A stretch of DNA of 64,000 bases. It comes from Ipomoea triloba (taxonomy: Eukaryota; Streptophyta; Magnoliopsida; Solanales; Convolvulaceae). This document shows positions 59,201 to 64,000 of this stretch, in pieces; position 1 is the stretch's first letter; the number at the start of each line of letters is the position of its first letter. The position numbers and the translations under genes were made by a program. The stretch spans positions 1,741,093-1,805,092 of the forward strand of contig NC_044925.1 of the NCBI RefSeq assembly GCF_003576645.1, written 5' to 3'. The notes under the pieces were generated by a model, which was not told the DNA's origin, did no database searches, and was given only the letters and a program-made list of their open reading frames with translations.

Positions 59201-60814
59201 GTCTTTCTCAAGGATGTGTTTCTTGGTGGACTTCAATCTCCTACGAGAAAATGTTTTATATGTGCACTTCACCACCAGTGAAAGACTACTAGAAAGAAAA
59301 TGCGTAAATATTTTAGATAGAAAGTTTCATGACAAACTTTTTAACACAATAAATTTTCTATTAATAGGTGTTAATTAGAAATGCTTCCTTAGACAAATTT
59401 TATTATATTAAAGAGCCAAAAACTTAGGTGCAAAACAACTTATGCATAAAAGGTTTAAGAAAGAGACACGCCAATATATAAAGCAAGCATGGTAACAGGC
59501 ATACCAATATATATTGCATGAAGCATGGCTTTAAGGTTGTTGATATCATCATGCAGTTTTGATAAGAAAGCTGCAAGATCACTTCCATCAAGTAAATCTA
59601 CTGCAGTTAACTTGTGTTTCTCATGAACAGCATCCAATGCACTCGTATATAAATCATCCCGAGATTGAGCTTTATATATTAAATCATACATCATATCAGT
59701 CACTTTTGACATTGCAGACACAACAATCAATTTTCTCTCTGATGTATCCTTGCTTATTACATCTGCAACATTCTGTATCCTTTCAGAGCTTCCCACACAA
59801 GTACCACCAAATTTATGCACACTCCAACTATCACCCTTGGGAAGCTGAGTTTTCTCTATTGTTTCATTCATTGAACAGTATGTTAAAACACTAGAAGTTA
59901 AGCAAATACGAGATCTAATGTAAATTAATGAAGATATATATATAATATAAAAGGTCAGTCAAAACACAATGAAGACTAGAGCTGACAGTAAATGTACCTG
60001 CACTTGCAATAGCTACATGTGAATTTGGCATGTCACTTGTGCTCCATTGTGAACTACAATCAATTCTGTAATACAATTAAAAGAATTCATTTAACAATTT
60101 GGTTAAAAAGAATGTTGCCATCAAGACAACATAAGAATAACCCCATGCACATCAGTGCCAATGATAATGAGTACACTTCCAGGATTCACACAGGAAGCAT
60201 GGAGGCCAAGTAAACTCATTACCAAAACTTCTACCTCAAAAAGTTTAAAATTTTGTGTAGCTGTGACTTTGTGGACATGAATTACAAGACTGAAAGCAAT
60301 CGCTAACACTCTACCATATAATAATTATTAAATGTACAAGGAAATATGATTTAATCTGAAACTGCAACTTTCCGAATTGGATTCAGTTTATCCTAAACAA
60401 CACACACTTTTTCCCCCACGAGCAACACATTATACATTGAAACACAGATAACAGCACATGGATGAACAATACGGAGTCCGCCAATGAGTGAGTGACAAAA
60501 ACTGAAAAAAAAAAAATTTTAAATTGTAGAAATTCATTTTCCGATAACACCAAAGGGAATAATCTCGAATTTCTACATTTATCATATTTACAAATTGATG
60601 CAAAACTCAAGTTGCTCTTATCAAAACAAGGAAATTAATCAAACGGAATCCATGCTTACTTGAGAGGAGAAGAGCGGTGGAAGGGAGAACGCAGAGATAT
60701 ATTGGTGAAAGAAGATGATGCCTTCTTAGAATTGGCATTTGAAGTAGTTGCCGGTGAGAAAGCGTAGGCGGTCAAGCTGCCGGAGCGCGGCGGAGCGATG
60801 GGAGATAGTGCCAT
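53230..60814 (-). CDS. AK-HSDH: Bifunctional aspartokinase/homoserine dehydrogenase, about 914 aa, 18 exons
   Basis: Plastid enzyme of the aspartate pathway: phosphorylates aspartate and, with its second domain, reduces aspartate semialdehyde to homoserine. Exons: 60814-60660, 60065-59998, 59855-59505, 58681-58593, 58445-58142, 58011-57959, 57877-57663, 57586-57499, 57428-57315, 57017-56919, 56812-56618, 56205-56123, 55523-55298, 54750-54605, 54282-54147, 53937-53854, 53767-53675, 53475-53230. Phases agree throughout and total 2745 nt; Arabidopsis homologues have about 911-916 residues. Residues 1 to about 75 are Ser-rich and transit-peptide-like. AK motifs: KFGGTCVG (89-96), VVSAMSKVTD, WTDVDGVYSADPRK, FGANVLHPRT. 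ACT-type regulatory segment: ASSEHSVCFAV. HSDH motifs: VGIIGPGLIG (about 558), VDCTAD, TPNKKANSG, EATVGAGLPI, DPRDDLSGTDVARK, GPGAGAEVTAGG. The start of exon 3 is the least certain border. Threonine feedback through ACT domains is known for the family. Confidence 0.95.
54451..54475. repeat. Poly-T tract in intron 14 of AK-HSDH
   Basis: About 25 T in the plus strand inside an intron; it creates a spurious Lys-rich open frame on the minus strand. Confidence 0.9.
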
Positions 60815-61680
60815 TTTCCGATTTCAGGAGCGGAGGGCCGGAGGCTGCTACGATGTCGTGAAGGAGTGGGGGGCGGGGCGGCGGGAGGGGGGTTTTAGTT
60901 TAGGCCCTTTGGGCGTTTGGACTGTTGGCTTTGACTTTGCTGACCAATCATCCCACTCATTTCGACAACTGCCTTTGGTACGGCTTAACTATACAAAAAT
61001 GTTCAATAAAACAAAAAGTTTTTTTTATCAAAGTATAATACGGAGTAAAAGAGTTCTGGACTCTCTAAATTTTATTCTTTTCTCTGACCGAATATTGATA
61101 GTTTTTTTATGTGAGTCCCAATACAATATTTTCTATCAAAATTTTGTGTATAAAAGTAAAAAGTTGGAAGTAAAAAATAGGAGGACATGTAGTATCGTTA
61201 ATTTTGTTGATGTGACATTGACGTTATTATTATCATATTAGTAAAGTATGATATTTACATGGCAACTTAGATTTTATTTTATTAAGAAAATAGTCAAAAT
61301 ATTAGTACTCTCAATTTTTACTCTCCGTCACAGAATTTTGATACTGACATTTTATTGGGACTCACAGTATAAAAATAACTAATAATCAATTGTCAAAGAA
61401 TAAAGTGAGTAAGTAGAAATAGGGTATTCTAAGTATACAACTTGATGTAATGGCCTATTTGGTTGGATGTAGTTTGGGGGCAAATTGTGAATTTTCAAAC
61501 TACAGTGTTTGGTTGGAGGGAATTACGCAGAATTGTAATTCCCTCCAAATGTTGAATTGCAATTCATGGGGTACCCCCATGAATTGCAATTCGGTTGAGA
61601 GGATGGACAATTTGTTGGTGTAAATACAATTTTGCCCCTCCTCCCATACTCTTTGTCTCTTTTTTTTTTAATAATTTGAA
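60815..61680. other. AK-HSDH promoter region and spacer
   Basis: GC-rich immediately upstream of the ATG (60815-60900), then AT-rich. A MITE-like stretch near 61450-61610 contains the inverted words GGAATTACGCAGAATTGTAATTCC and GAATTGCAATTC around GGGGTACCCC (each a partial palindrome). No second gene seen; the 147-codon plus-strand frame overlapping the first exon is antisense to it. Confidence 0.5.
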
Positions 61681-61712
61681 AGAATTATTAGTATTATTAT
61701 TATTTTGAAAGA

Positions 61713-61745
<33 letters not shown>

Positions 61746-62095
61746 TTGAAAGAATTATTATTATTATTATTTTGAAAGAATTATTATTATTATTATTATT
61801 ATTTGAATGAATTATTAGTATTATACTTATTATTATTATTTGAATGAATTATTATTATTATACTTATTATTATTATTATTATTTACTACTACTACTACGA
61901 CTACGACTACCATTACGACTACCACTACCACTACCACTACACTACGATTACTACTACGACGACTACCACTACGACTACCACTACCACTACTACTACTACG
62001 ACTACCACTACCACTACTACTACTACGACTACCACTACTACTAGTACTACTACTACTACCACTACTACTACTACCACTACTACAACATCTACCAC
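61680..62095. repeat. Compound trinucleotide microsatellite (TTA)n then (CTA/CGA/CCA)n
   Basis: About 200 bp of interrupted TTA repeats with recurring GAAAGAATTATTA and GAATGAATTATTA blocks, followed by about 215 bp of ACTACTACT, ACGACT and ACCACT repeats. Long repeated-residue open frames here are artefacts. Confidence 0.95.
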
Positions 62096-62477
62096 ATGCT
62101 CCTGACTTTTAAATAAAGAAGTTGCAATTTTAGTTATTGGAGCTGTTACATTCTAATAGGTTTTACATAGTAAATGAATATTTTAACAATTTCATATGTT
62201 TCTTCGTTATAGCAATAATCAGTCTCAAGATTTCAGTTGCAATAAAAAAAAAAAATTTAGCGTGCGTGTGTGTGAGAGACATGGATAGGATGATATACTA
62301 CATTTGAAGTACTACATTTGAAGAGGAAAAATATTGAGAAAACAATTGTCAATTCTATTTTGCAAATGAAATATCAAGATTGAAGAAGCTATAAATAATA
62401 ATAATAAAAAAGAAATTATTAAAATACCAAAGCACTAACTAATACCCTAAAGTAGTTTAGTAATTTTGTTACTCTAA

Positions 62478-62831
62478 GGCCATCCCCATTGGTTAACATT
62501 GGCACAATGTTTTAGGAATAAAAACTAATTGATGAGTTTTTATACAAATGGGAAGATGAAATTTAAGGGGTGTTTTTCTCCTTCAACTTCAAAATTTTGT
62601 TAGCCTCAGTGGGGCCCACCAAATGGCATAATAACTGCGCCTCACGAGGCGCAGATTCGCGCCCAGGCGGGCGCGTAAACTATCTTTTTAAAATTTTTTT
62701 TTTCTGTTTTTTAATTTTGTTTTATTTTTCCTTTTCTTTTTTTCCCTCTAACCCTATTTTCTCTTGCTTAATCACACTTACAAAAACTTTTCAAAAACCA
62801 CACCAAAATACCAACTATATTGAGGAAGACC
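62478..62831. mobile_element. MITE-like element related to 48041-48393
   Basis: Starts GGCCATCCCCATTGGTTAAC. The GC-rich core GCGCCTCACGAGGCGC (a perfect palindrome) is followed by a T-rich stretch and AATCACACTTACAAAAACT, as in the 48-kb copy. The end near GAGGAAGACC is only weakly inverted to the start. Confidence 0.5.

Positions 62832-64000
<1,169 letters not shown>

Noticed and set aside
60798..61241. 147-codon open frame on plus overlapping the start of AK-HSDH
   Set aside because: It is the antisense of the GC-rich first exon and promoter; the minus-strand gene explains the open frame.
61840..62112. Leu/Thr- or Tyr-repeat open frames
   Set aside because: Products of the trinucleotide microsatellite.

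Overview
The window is nuclear DNA of a flowering plant, almost certainly a eudicot. The genes are split by short AT-rich GT/AG introns. There is a multi-exon aspartokinase-homoserine dehydrogenase, a cluster of class III peroxidases, tRNA genes of nuclear type, and many short transposons and (TA)n arrays. The species cannot be fixed from the sequence; an asterid (for example Convolvulaceae) is only a weak guess.

Layout. 0.57-2.33 kb: minus-strand cluster of five predicted box C/D snoRNAs, apparently a tandem duplication, below a promoter with telo-box and Site II elements; a sequence gap (2419-2728) follows. 2.8-13 kb: repeat-rich DNA with a CACTA transposon end, a tRNA-Thr(CGU), minisatellites, SINEs and a 235-bp near-perfect inverted repeat. 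13.1-30.2 kb: four class III peroxidase genes, two on plus (RCI3/PER3-like) and two on minus (PER27-like), the pairs pointing at each other. All share the classical three-intron layout; the third gene has an extra 149-nt interval that looks like an intron born from a SINE insertion. 30.3-50.7 kb: no protein gene recognised; SINEs, MITEs, CACTA ends, a tRNA-Thr(UGU) plus a decayed copy, a second gap (44415-45132), and an exactly repeated 1391-bp block joined at a single N, probably an assembly artefact. 50.7-51.9 kb: minus-strand gene for a small protein resembling the plant VUP (vascular-related unknown protein) family. 53.2-60.8 kb: complete 18-exon minus-strand gene for bifunctional aspartokinase/homoserine dehydrogenase. 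60.8-64 kb: microsatellites and MITE-like DNA, ending in a (TA)n array.

Functionally the peroxidases are secreted haem enzymes acting in the cell wall. AK-HSDH is a plastid enzyme catalysing the first and third steps of the aspartate pathway to threonine, methionine and isoleucine. The snoRNAs would guide 2'-O-methylation of 18S and 25S rRNA. Nothing suggests that these loci work as one system. Exon limits were derived by hand from splice consensus, frame continuity and remembered protein families; no alignment or search was run.
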